Below, in pieces: positions 15,401-22,567 of a stretch of DNA of 35,248 bases. A program made the position numbers and the translations under genes. The notes beneath the pieces are model-generated. The model did not search any database and was not told the origin of the DNA. It saw nothing but the letters and a program-made list of their open reading frames with translations. The DNA is from Acidobacteriota bacterium. Lineage in GTDB: Bacteria; Acidobacteriota; Polarisedimenticolia; Gp22-AA2. The number at the start of each line of letters is the position of its first letter. Within the stretch, counting starts at the first letter, position 1. The stretch is taken from positions 1 through 35,248 of the forward strand of contig QHXY01000163.1 in the NCBI GenBank assembly GCA_003223145.1. Reading direction: 5' to 3'.

Positions 15401-16546
15401 TTGCAGAACCGGCGCGAGCTCGCGATCCTGTTCATGACGCTCTTCCTGCTCATGCTGGGCGTCGGGATCATCATTCCCAACATCGCCTACCACGCCCAGG
15501 AACACCGGGCCTCGGCGTTCCAGATCAGCCTGCTGTTCACGCTGTACTCGCTGATGCAGTTCCTGTTCGCCCCGTTCTGGGGCCACCTGTCCGACCGGGT
15601 GGGCAGGAAGCCGGTGCTCCTGCTCGGGCTCTTCGGGAACGCCGTGGGGCTCGCCCTGTTCGGGGTCTCCTCCGGTCTTCCCGAGCTGTACGCCGCGCGC
15701 GGGCTGTCGGGGCTCATGTCGTCGGCGGCGCTGCCGACCGCCATGGCCTACGTCGCCGACGTCACCGACGAGAAGAGCCGCGGGCGGGGCATGGGGCTCC
15801 TGGGGGCGGCCATGGGGCTGGGTTTCATCTTCGGGCCGGCCATCGGTGGGGCGCTGTCGGGGTTCGGCCACAGTGTGCCGTTCCTCGCGGCGTCCGGTCT
15901 GAGCCTCGCGACCTGTCTTCTGGCGGCCCTGCTGCTCAGCGAGAGTCTGGGCGCGCGGGCCCTGCCGTTCTATCTCGTCGCCTTCTTCGTCACCTTCGCG
16001 ATGGCGGCGCTCGAATCGATCTTCCCGCTGTTCATCCAGGACCGTTTCGGGTTCGGCGCGCGCGACATGGGCGCGATGTTCCTGTTCATGGGAACCGGCG
16101 TCGTCCTGGTGCAGGGTTTCCTTCTGGGGCGCTGGATCGGGGCGCTCGGCGAGGAGAACGTCATGCTGTGCGGTCTGCTGGTGAACGCGCTCGGCTTCCT
16201 GCTCGTGATCGCCGCGACCGGTCGCGTGTCGCTCACGGCGGCGTTGTTGGTGAGCGGCATGGGCAATCAGGTCATGCGACCGACCAACGCCTCGCTGCTC
16301 ACCAAGAGGACCCGGCGTGGGAAGGGGGCGGCGATTGGAATCATGGATTCGTTCGATTCGGCGGGCCGCATCCTCGGACCGATCGTGGCGGGGTCGCTGT
16401 ACGGTCCGGATCCGCGCTACCCGTATCTCGCCTCCGCGGCGATCCTGGCGACGGTCGGGACGGCGTTGTGGCTGAGGAGAGGAAGGCGGCCGGGCGGCGC
16501 GCGCAAGACCGCTCCGGAGATCAGTTCGTCTTCGGAGGAGCCTTGA
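15401..16546 (+). CDS. major facilitator superfamily transporter (TetA/multidrug efflux type)
   Basis: A 381-residue polytopic inner-membrane protein with about 12 hydrophobic segments. The loop after the second segment reads GHLSDRVGRKPVLL, the MFS motif A, and the fifth segment has GLGFIFGPAIGG, the motif C typical of drug:H+ antiporters. The substrate is unknown. The frame is open from ATG 15350, but that ATG lies between the -35 and -10 boxes. TTG 15401 has GAGGTG five bases before it and gives a normal MFS start (MQNRRELAILF). The gene ends inside the convergent unknown gene, overlapping by 26 bases. Confidence 0.88.
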   Translation: MQNRRELAILFMTLFLLMLGVGIIIPNIAYHAQEHRASAFQISLLFTLYSLMQFLFAPFWGHLSDRVGRKPVLLLGLFGNAVGLALFGVSSGLPELYAARGLSGLMSSAALPTAMAYVADVTDEKSRGRGMGLLGAAMGLGFIFGPAIGGALSGFGHSVPFLAASGLSLATCLLAALLLSESLGARALPFYLVAFFVTFAMAALESIFPLFIQDRFGFGARDMGAMFLFMGTGVVLVQGFLLGRWIGALGEENVMLCGLLVNALGFLLVIAATGRVSLTAALLVSGMGNQVMRPTNASLLTKRTRRGKGAAIGIMDSFDSAGRILGPIVAGSLYGPDPRYPYLASAAILATVGTALWLRRGRRPGGARKTAPEISSSSEEP

Positions 16547-17159
16547 GGATGTGCTCCTGCAGCGGGCGGAGATCGTTGATCACCACCTGGGTCACCCGAC
16601 TCTGGTCCACCAGGAAGTAGGTGCGCACGGTGTCGTCCGGGTTGGCGTACTGGTATTTCTGGCGCGTGGGCGGGTCGGCGCCCGGTCTGGGCCGCCGTTC
16701 GGGGCCCCGCGGGCGCTCGCCGAGGATGTCGACCGGCTTGCCGTAAGCCCCGAGGACATCGTTGACCGTCGAGCCCTTGCCGATCCCCTGACTGGTGCGG
16801 TAGCCGCCCTCGGCCATGCCTTCGTAGGATCCGTCCAGGTTGAACCCCACCGACGCCAGCTTGAGATCGCCGGGATGGCCGACGGCGATGCACGAGATGC
16901 CGGCCTCCTGCGCCGTGACGGTCACGGCGTCCTCCTGGCCCGAGAACGGCGTGACCTGCGCCTTGGGAAATTTCTTCCGGAATGCCTGCAGCGGCTGGCC
17001 GATGTACGCCAGTCCGGGGACGCCGATGTGCAGCTCGATGGTGCCGGCGGGCGGCGCCTGGTTCGGGACATCGCCGCCGGCCCGCGCCCCGGTCGTCGGT
17101 TTCGCCGCACGCTGTGCCTCTCCAGGAAACCGGGCCCCGCGCCATGTTCCCGGCAGCGG
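16521..17159 (-). CDS. unknown, probably exported protein with unresolved 5' end
   Basis: The frame is open on the minus strand from 17159 down to TGA 16521-16523. The part from about 17050 onward reads as real protein: IELHIGVPGLAYIGQPL, then FPKAQVTPF, EAGISCIAVG, a GFNLDGSYEG block and GIGKGSTVNDVLGAYGKP, a pattern seen in small periplasmic domains. Before it is a Pro/Ala/Gly-rich linker. No ATG or TTG occurs in this frame before the coding part, and the only GTG (16925) would remove well-formed sequence. A TATAAT and an ATG lie just upstream in another frame, so part of the signal-peptide region may have been lost or shifted. I do not recognise the family. Confidence 0.6.
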   Translation of the reverse strand, partial: PLPGTWRGARFPGEAQRAAKPTTGARAGGDVPNQAPPAGTIELHIGVPGLAYIGQPLQAFRKKFPKAQVTPFSGQEDAVTVTAQEAGISCIAVGHPGDLKLASVGFNLDGSYEGMAEGGYRTSQGIGKGSTVNDVLGAYGKPVDILGERPRGPERRPRPGADPPTRQKYQYANPDDTVRTYFLVDQSRVTQVVINDLRPLQEHILKAPPKTN

Positions 17160-17178
17160 TCATCCCGGCGAGGCCGGG

Positions 17179-17184
17179 ATTATA
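17179..17184 (-). promoter_or_regulatory. extended -10 element for the unknown minus-strand gene
   Basis: On the minus strand TGC precedes TATAAT, forming an extended -10 box; no -35 match is seen. It is back to back with the plus-strand -10 at 17234. Confidence 0.45.
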
Positions 17185-17233
17185 GCATGCCGATCTCGGC
17201 GAACTGCCCCGGCCGCTCTCCCGGAACTGGGGG

Positions 17234-17239
17234 TAGAAT
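17234..17239 (+). promoter_or_regulatory. -10 element for the methyltransferase operon
   Basis: TAGAAT (5 of 6 consensus bases) about 45 bases before ATG 17285, without a recognisable -35 box. It would drive the chain of genes from 17285 to 21203. Confidence 0.4.
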
Positions 17240-17284
17240 GAGGTCCTTCCGGCGCGGTGACGGACGCGGATCGAGGTGGACCGC

Positions 17285-18058
17285 ATGCAGTCGAAAGGTC
17301 ATCATCGGGGTCGATCGGCGATCGTGCGGACCGCTTTCGCGCGCCAGGCCCGGGCGTTCGCACGCAGCCCCCTGCAGACCGATCCCGGGCGGCTGCGGCG
17401 CCTGGTGGAGTTCCTCAGCCCGGTACGCGGCGAGCGGGCGCTCGACGTCGCCTGCGGGCCGGGCATCGTGACCGCGGCGCTCGCGGGCGCGGGGCTTTGC
17501 GTCATCGGGATCGATCTGACCCGTGAGATGATTCGCGAGGCCACGGCGATCGGGGCGAGCTGCCTGCAGGGGGACGTCGAGCGGTTGCCCTTCGCGGCAG
17601 GGACCTTCGACGTGACGGTCTGCCGCAACTCCTTCCACCATTTCGCCGACCCCGGCGCGGTCATGCGGGAGATGACGCGCGTGCTGCGCCCGGGCGGGCG
17701 CGTCGTCGTGGAGGACATGCGCGCCCCGGAGGACGAGGGGAAGCGCGCGTATCATGAGACGATCGAGCGCCTGCGTGATGTGGCCCACGTGCGCACGCTC
17801 ACCCCCGGCGAGTTCCGCGAGCTGGCGCGCGCGGCGGGTCTTCAGGGTTTCGAGGAGAAGCCCGTGTCTTTCGTCATCGACTTCGACGAGTGGATGGACA
17901 GGGCCTACCCGGCGCCGGCGGATCGCGCGCGGGCGCGTCTCATGATGCAGGCCTGCCAGGGGGAGGACCTCGCCGGCCTGCGCGCGTGGAGCGAGCACGG
18001 CCGGCTGATGTTCGAACGGCGGAGCCTCCTGTGGCGGGCCTTCCGTCCTGGAGAATGA
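17285..18058 (+). CDS. class I SAM-dependent methyltransferase
   Basis: A 257-residue methyltransferase of the UbiE/Coq5-like group. The SAM motif ALDVACGPGIVT, the acidic IGIDLT turn, GDVERLPFAAGTFDVTVCRNSFHHF and LRPGGRVVVED are in the usual order in the first 150 residues. The C-terminal part (LTPGEFRELARAAGL) is also typical of small-molecule methyltransferases. The substrate cannot be told. ATG 17285 has GAGGTGG just before it; GTG 17276 is a less likely start. It is first in a chain with Nudix, SDR, thioesterase, DJ-1-type and DUF72 genes. Confidence 0.85.
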   Translation: MQSKGHHRGRSAIVRTAFARQARAFARSPLQTDPGRLRRLVEFLSPVRGERALDVACGPGIVTAALAGAGLCVIGIDLTREMIREATAIGASCLQGDVERLPFAAGTFDVTVCRNSFHHFADPGAVMREMTRVLRPGGRVVVEDMRAPEDEGKRAYHETIERLRDVAHVRTLTPGEFRELARAAGLQGFEEKPVSFVIDFDEWMDRAYPAPADRARARLMMQACQGEDLAGLRAWSEHGRLMFERRSLLWRAFRPGE

Positions 18059-18065
18059 GGCGACG

Positions 18066-18641
18066 ATGGACGGCGGCGCCGCTGAATTCCTGCACGATGA
18101 CGGCACCGGTCCCTACCGGCACTGCCCGCGCTGCGGCGGACCGCTCGCCGCGCGCGTCGTCATGCGGCACGACCCGCCCCGGCTGGTGTGCACGGCCTGC
18201 GGCTTCGTGTTCTATCTCGACCCCAAGGTGGCGGTCGGCGCCATCTGCCGCACGCAGGGGAAGATTGTGATGCTGCGGCGCGCCATCGAGCCCGCCTACG
18301 GCAAATGGGTGTTCCCGGGCGGGTACGTCGATCGCGGAGAGACCCTGGAGGCGGCGGCGCGCCGCGAGACGCTGGAGGAGATCGGGGCCGACATCCGGCT
18401 CATCCGGCTGGTCAATGTCTATTCCTACACGGGCCGGCCGGTCGTCGTGGTGGTCTACGAGGCCGAGGTGGTGGGCGGGGCGATCCAGGGAGGCGAGGAA
18501 GCCCTCGAGGTCCGCGCCTTCGCCCCGGACGAGATTCCGTGGGATGCATTGGCCTTCCGCAGCACGCGGGAGGCCCTCATCGAATGCCTGCGCACCGGGG
18601 CGCAGGGGGGCGCCGGAGCGTGCGGCGAGGGGAGGGACTGA
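18066..18641 (+). CDS. Nudix hydrolase with N-terminal zinc ribbon
   Basis: A 191-residue protein. Cys20/Cys23 and Cys42/Cys45 form a zinc ribbon like that of NADH pyrophosphatase-type Nudix enzymes. The Nudix box GGYVDRGETLEAAARRETLEEIGA (starting at about 85) is complete, with the REXXEE core that binds the divalent metal. It should hydrolyse a nucleoside diphosphate linked to another group; ADP-ribose, NADH or a CoA derivative are all possible. The start lies 7 bases after the methyltransferase stop, and GAGG overlaps that stop. Its TGA shares one base with the next ATG, so translation is coupled. Confidence 0.9.
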   Translation: MDGGAAEFLHDDGTGPYRHCPRCGGPLAARVVMRHDPPRLVCTACGFVFYLDPKVAVGAICRTQGKIVMLRRAIEPAYGKWVFPGGYVDRGETLEAAARRETLEEIGADIRLIRLVNVYSYTGRPVVVVVYEAEVVGGAIQGGEEALEVRAFAPDEIPWDALAFRSTREALIECLRTGAQGGAGACGEGRD

Positions 18642-19441
18642 TGCTGCTGGAAGGACGGGTGGCGGTGGTCACCGGCGGCGGCCGCGGCATCGGGCGCGCC
18701 ATCGCCGAGATGTTCTACCGGGAAGGGGCGCGCGTCGCCGTCGCCTCCCGCAACACGAAAAACCTGCAATCCTTCACGATGGAGCTGAACTCGGGCGACC
18801 ACCGGATCGTGCCGTTCCGCTGCGACGTCACCGACAAGGACCAGGTCGAGGTGATGGTCGGCAACGTCGTGGAGGTGTGGGATCGCATCGACATCCTGGT
18901 GAACAACTCGGGGGCCTCCGGCATGACCCCGATCGAGCCGGGTGACGGCCCGGGCCACGACGACGCGGTCGAGGCGAAGTGGCAGGAGATCCTCTCCACG
19001 AACCTGACGGGTCTGTACTACTGCACGCGCGAGGCGGTACGGCACATGCCCTCGGACGGTGCGGGCCGCATCATCAACCTCTCCTCGGTCCTGGGGAAGT
19101 TCGGCGTGCCGGGGTACGCCGCCTACTGCGCGAGCAAGCACGGGGTCATCGGGTTCACCAAGGCGCTCGCCCTGGAGCTGGCGCCCAGGAAGATCACGGT
19201 CAACTCGCTCTGCCCCGGCTGGGTCGCGACGGAGATGGCGGCGCAGGGTGTCGCCGAAGGCGCGCGGCGCCAGGGGCTCACGCCCGAGGAGTTCCGCAGG
19301 CGGGCCGAGGAGCGCGTGCCGCTCGGCCGCTTCATCGCGCCGGAAGAGGTGGCCCGTCTCGCCCTGTTCCTGGCCTCCGACGCGGGAGCCGGCATCACCG
19401 GCCAGTCAATCAACATCGACGGTGGGGCGGCGATGTGGTGA
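18641..19441 (+). CDS. short-chain dehydrogenase/reductase
   Basis: A 266-residue classical SDR. The cofactor motif TGGGRGIG is at 11-18, the NNSGA motif follows, and the catalytic residues are Ser149, Tyr162 and Lys166 (SSVLGKFGVPGYAAYCASK). SRNTK after the second strand suggests preference for NADP(H), with Arg and Asn where NAD enzymes have Asp. The C-terminal GQSINIDGGAAMW is typical of the FabG-like branch. With a thioesterase immediately after it, a 3-hydroxyacyl or related thioester substrate is plausible but not shown. It overlaps both neighbours. Confidence 0.9.
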   Translation: MLLEGRVAVVTGGGRGIGRAIAEMFYREGARVAVASRNTKNLQSFTMELNSGDHRIVPFRCDVTDKDQVEVMVGNVVEVWDRIDILVNNSGASGMTPIEPGDGPGHDDAVEAKWQEILSTNLTGLYYCTREAVRHMPSDGAGRIINLSSVLGKFGVPGYAAYCASKHGVIGFTKALALELAPRKITVNSLCPGWVATEMAAQGVAEGARRQGLTPEEFRRRAEERVPLGRFIAPEEVARLALFLASDAGAGITGQSINIDGGAAMW

Positions 19442-19884
19442 CCGCGAGCCTGACGGCCGAAGGCTACGCCCTGGCGCTTCCGGTGGAGGTGCGGTTCCGC
19501 GACATGGACAGCATGGGGCACGTGAACAACGCGGTGTTCTTCACCTATTTCGAGAACGCCCGCATCGCCTACTGGAGGGCGGTGCCCGCCATCCACACCC
19601 GCCGCGCCCTGGACTACATCCTGGCCCGGGCCGAGTGCGACTTCCGGAGCCCGGCGACCCTCGAGGAGGAGCTGACCTGCCACATCCGCGTCGGATCGTT
19701 CGGCCGCTCCTCGTTCACCTTCGAGTATCTGTTGCGGGAGACGAGCACCGGCCGCGTGGTGGCCGAGGGCAGGACGGTGCAGGTCATGTACGACTACACG
19801 GCCCGGACGACGCGGCCGATCGACGAGGATCTGAAGGCGGCCATCCGGGATTTCGAGAAGCGGGAGATCCCGTCCCGCGCTTGA
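19438..19884 (+). CDS. acyl-CoA thioesterase (4HBT/YbgC type, hotdog fold)
   Basis: A 148-residue hotdog-fold protein. RFRDMDSMGHVNNAVFFTYFENARIAYW near the N-terminus is the 4HBT signature, with the catalytic Asp in DMDSMGHVNN. Such enzymes release free acids from acyl-CoA or acyl carrier protein. GTG 19438 overlaps the SDR stop by 4 bases (GTGA); GTG 19435 is also possible. Being translated directly after the SDR suggests that the two act on the same thioester. Confidence 0.88.
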   Translation: MTASLTAEGYALALPVEVRFRDMDSMGHVNNAVFFTYFENARIAYWRAVPAIHTRRALDYILARAECDFRSPATLEEELTCHIRVGSFGRSSFTFEYLLRETSTGRVVAEGRTVQVMYDYTARTTRPIDEDLKAAIRDFEKREIPSRA

Positions 19885-19897
19885 TCGGGAGGTGTGC

Positions 19898-20413
19898 ATG
19901 AGCAAGGGAAGCGTCGCGGTTCTCGTGGAAAACGATTATCAGGACATGGAGGTCTGGGTGCCGCTGTACCGCCTGCGGGAGGAGGGGTACCGGACCGTGG
20001 TGGTGGGACCGGCGGCCAAGGAGTACCGATCGAAATACGGCTACCCGATCACGGCCGAGATCGCGGCGTCGCAGGCGCGCGCCGGAGACTTCGCCGGTGT
20101 GGTGATCCCCGGCGGCTGGGCCCCGGACCGCCTGCGGCAGGACCCCGCCGTGCTGAAGCTGGTGCGCGACCTGTTCGAGACCAAGCGTGTGGTCGCCGCG
20201 ATCTGTCACGCCGGCTGGGTCCTCGCCTCGGCCGGCGTCGCGCGGGGCCGGCGCCTCACCTGCTACCAGGCGATCCGGGACGACCTGGTGCACGCCGGGG
20301 CCGAGGTCGTGGATCAGGAGGTGGTCCGGGACGGCAACCTGATCACCTCGCGCATGCCGGACGACCTGCCGGTCTTTTGCCGCGAGATCATCAGGGCGTT
20401 GCGCGAAGTCTGA
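19898..20413 (+). CDS. DJ-1/PfpI-family protein
   Basis: A 171-residue member of the DJ-1/PfpI superfamily. The nucleophile elbow AAICHAGWVLA gives Cys103 and His104, and VIPGGWAPDRLR (69-80) supplies the oxyanion loop. ENDYQDMEVW near the N-terminus holds the conserved Glu. Proteins of this type are described as glyoxalase/deglycase or stress-response enzymes rather than true proteases. ATG 19898 follows GGGAGG by 5 bases; GTG 19892 overlaps that site and is rejected. Confidence 0.88.
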   Translation: MSKGSVAVLVENDYQDMEVWVPLYRLREEGYRTVVVGPAAKEYRSKYGYPITAEIAASQARAGDFAGVVIPGGWAPDRLRQDPAVLKLVRDLFETKRVVAAICHAGWVLASAGVARGRRLTCYQAIRDDLVHAGAEVVDQEVVRDGNLITSRMPDDLPVFCREIIRALREV

Positions 20414-20435
20414 GCGCCGAGGCGGACGGGACCCG

Positions 20436-21203
20436 GTGAACCCAAGGCTGAGGATCGGCGCCTCGAGCTGGAGCGCTCCCTCCTGGGAAGGCGTTTTCTA
20501 CCCTCCGGGGACCCCGCCCGCCGACTATCTGGCCTACTACGCCGGACGGCTGGACACGGTCGAGGTGGACGCCACCTTCTACCGGATCCCAGGCGAGAGG
20601 ATGGTCGATGCCTGGCGCGAGCGCAAGACGATCACCCACGAGAAGCTTCTGGTCGAATGCGCGCAGGAATGTGGGGCCTTCCTGAAGGTGATGGATCGTC
20701 TGGGCGACAAGCTCGGCCCGCTCCTCCTGCAGTTCCGCTATTTCCGCAAGGACGAGCTCGCCGATCCGAAGCCGTTCCTAGACCGGCTGGAGGTCTTCCT
20801 GGCGGGATTGCCGCGCGGCCGCCGGTACGTGGTCGAGGTGCGGAACAAGTCGTTCGTGAACACGCGATTCCTCGATCTCCTGCGGCGCAACGGGGCGGCT
20901 CTCGCGCTGATCGATCACCCGTGGTTCTTCGACATCGAGCAGCTGATGCGCAAGAGCGACGTCCTGACCGCCGAATTCGCCTACGTCCGGTGGCTCGGCG
21001 ACCGCAAGGCCATCGAGCACAGGACCACGCGCTGGGATCGCCTGATCGTCGACCGCAGGCGCGACATGGGGCGGTGGATCCCCGCCATCCGCACCATCCT
21101 GGACCGCGGCCTGACGATCTACGGCTATTTCAACAATCACTATGCCGGCTACGCCATCGGCTCGATCGACACGTTCCGGAGCCTGTGGGACGGCTCCGGC
21201 TGA
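20436..21203 (+). CDS. DUF72-family protein, apparently lacking one core strand
   Basis: A 255-residue DUF72 (YecE-like) protein. IGASSWSAPSWEGVFYPP, YYAGRLDTVEVDATFYRIP, KLGPLLLQFRYF, YVVEVRNKSF and YGYFNNHYAGYA are the family landmarks. Between DAWRER and KTITHEKLL, near base 20620, about 12 residues found in relatives (a PxxFxFxxKxP strand of the TIM-type barrel) are absent. The frame is kept. The family has no settled biochemical role. It ends the gene chain that starts at 17285 and converges on the GlcG-like gene. GTG 20436 is the start. Confidence 0.85.
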   Translation: MNPRLRIGASSWSAPSWEGVFYPPGTPPADYLAYYAGRLDTVEVDATFYRIPGERMVDAWRERKTITHEKLLVECAQECGAFLKVMDRLGDKLGPLLLQFRYFRKDELADPKPFLDRLEVFLAGLPRGRRYVVEVRNKSFVNTRFLDLLRRNGAALALIDHPWFFDIEQLMRKSDVLTAEFAYVRWLGDRKAIEHRTTRWDRLIVDRRRDMGRWIPAIRTILDRGLTIYGYFNNHYAGYAIGSIDTFRSLWDGSG

Positions 21204-21228
21204 TCCGGGCAAGGGGCGGCGGGAGCGC

Positions 21229-21693
21229 TCAGCGCCTCCGGCGCGCCGGGCGGCTCCGGCTCTCCAGGGCGTTGATCCCGGATGTCGCGACCTCCCGATC
21301 TTGCTGGATGGTCCCGCTGCTGCAGCCGATCCCGCCGACGATGTGGCCGTCGACGTAAATCGGCAGACCGCCGCCGACGATCATGAAACGTCCGTTGTTG
21401 CTGACATGGATGCCGAACGCAGGTCTCCCCGGTCCGGCGATCTCGGCATACTCGTGCGTGGCTCGGCGGGCGCACGCGGCGGTCCAGGCCTTGGAGATCG
21501 CGATGTCGATGCTGCTCAGCTTGGCTCCGTCCATCCGGTTGAACACGAGGAGATGACCGGCGTCGTCGACGACCGCGATGTCCATCGGGACGCCGATCGA
21601 GGCGGCTCTGCGGGCGGCGGCGGCCATGATCAGGCGGGCACCCTGCAGGCTCAGGCGCGGAGTATTTCGGATCACGTAGTTGGCCTTGGACAT
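21229..21693 (-). CDS. GlcG/HbpS-family protein
   Basis: A 154-residue protein of the GlcG/HbpS (DUF336) family. LSLQGARLIMAAAARRAASIGVPMDIAVVDDAGHLLVFNRMDGAKLSSIDIAISKAWTA and GGLPIYVDGHIVGGIGCSSGT are the family pattern. Members bind haem or small ligands or act as dehydratases; none of these can be assigned here. There is no signal peptide. ATG 21693 follows GGGGGGAGGG on the minus strand. The C-terminus is an Arg-rich tail. Confidence 0.85.
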   Translation of the reverse strand: MSKANYVIRNTPRLSLQGARLIMAAAARRAASIGVPMDIAVVDDAGHLLVFNRMDGAKLSSIDIAISKAWTAACARRATHEYAEIAGPGRPAFGIHVSNNGRFMIVGGGLPIYVDGHIVGGIGCSSGTIQQDREVATSGINALESRSRPARRRR

Positions 21694-21763
21694 GCCCTCC
21701 CCCCGGGTCCCCGCGTTAGACTCCCTGACCCTCCTCAGGGGATCGCGGGCAGATTTTTGACGG

Positions 21764-21790
21764 AGTATACAGCAACTCCGACGACCTCAA
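21764..21790 (-). promoter_or_regulatory. possible promoter of the GlcG-like gene
   Basis: On the minus strand TTGAGG (21785-21790) and TATACT (21764-21769) are 15 bases apart, which is shorter than usual. They are about 70 bases before the start codon. Confidence 0.3.
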
Positions 21791-21818
21791 GGACAGACGC
21801 GGCGACTCCGGGGCCGCA

Positions 21819-21847
21819 TTGCCCTGACCGGAGGAGGACCCTATATT
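21819..21847 (+). promoter_or_regulatory. promoter of the YfiR/kinase/regulator operon
   Basis: TTGCCC (21819-21824) and TATATT (21842-21847) with a 17-base spacer, about 90 bases before ATG 21938. Confidence 0.5.
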
Positions 21848-21937
21848 TGCCGCCGCCGTCCGGGATCCTGCAGTCCCGGGTCGAGAGGCGGGACGTGCGC
21901 TCTGACCAGGACATCCGACCGCCTCGCTGGAGAAGCT

Positions 21938-22567
21938 ATGCGGCCGCGGGCGGCGCTTCGCCGTCAAAGAGGTGCACTTCACCCCGCAGGCCGCCAGCGA
22001 CTCTTGCCGGCCGGCGTGCTGGTGTTGTTCGCCACGGCCTCGCTGATTGACCCGTCGCGTGCGCAGCTCGGGCCGCCACCGGACTTCGAGCACGACGTCA
22101 AGGCCAGTTTCGTGTACACCGTCGCCAAGTTCGTCGAGTGGCCGGACCGGGCATTCGAGCGGCCCGGAGCGCCCCTGGTCTTCGAGGTTCTCGGCGAGGA
22201 CCCGCTGGAGGAGGCGCTGCAGCGGGCGGCCCGGGGCAAGACGGTGAACGGCCACCCGGTGGAGATTCTCAAGGCCGGGGACGCCCGCGACCTTACTCCC
22301 TGTCACGTGCTTTACATCGGCCGCTCCGAGGCCGGACGCCTCCGGGGCGTCCTGGATCGGGTCCGGGACGCCACGGTTCTGACCGTGGGGGAGCTGGAGA
22401 GCTTCGCCGAGGACGGCGGGGTGATGGGGCTCCGCCTGGAGCAGAACATGATCCGCTTCGAGGTCAACGTCGACGCGGCGGCAAGGGCTCACCTGTCCAT
22501 CAGCTCCAAAATCCTGAAGCTCGGGACGGTGATCCGGGAGCGGAAACGCGCCAGGGGAGCGCCCTGA
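21938..22567 (+). CDS. YfiR-family periplasmic protein (DUF4154)
   Basis: A 209-residue exported protein. An Arg-rich start and a hydrophobic core ending in SRAQ (LLPAGVLVLFATASLIDPSRAQ) form a signal peptide. VKASFVYTVAKFVEWP is the YfiR hallmark, followed by the alpha/beta domain with LEEALQRAARGKTVNGHPVEI and a C-terminal FEVNVDAAARAHLSISSKILKLG. In the known YfiBNR system, YfiR holds the periplasmic domain of a CHASE8 diguanylate cyclase in check. Here the next gene, coupled by TGATG, is a kinase with that same kind of periplasmic domain, so YfiR probably controls the kinase. Confidence 0.85.
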   Translation: MRPRAALRRQRGALHPAGRQRLLPAGVLVLFATASLIDPSRAQLGPPPDFEHDVKASFVYTVAKFVEWPDRAFERPGAPLVFEVLGEDPLEEALQRAARGKTVNGHPVEILKAGDARDLTPCHVLYIGRSEAGRLRGVLDRVRDATVLTVGELESFAEDGGVMGLRLEQNMIRFEVNVDAAARAHLSISSKILKLGTVIRERKRARGAP

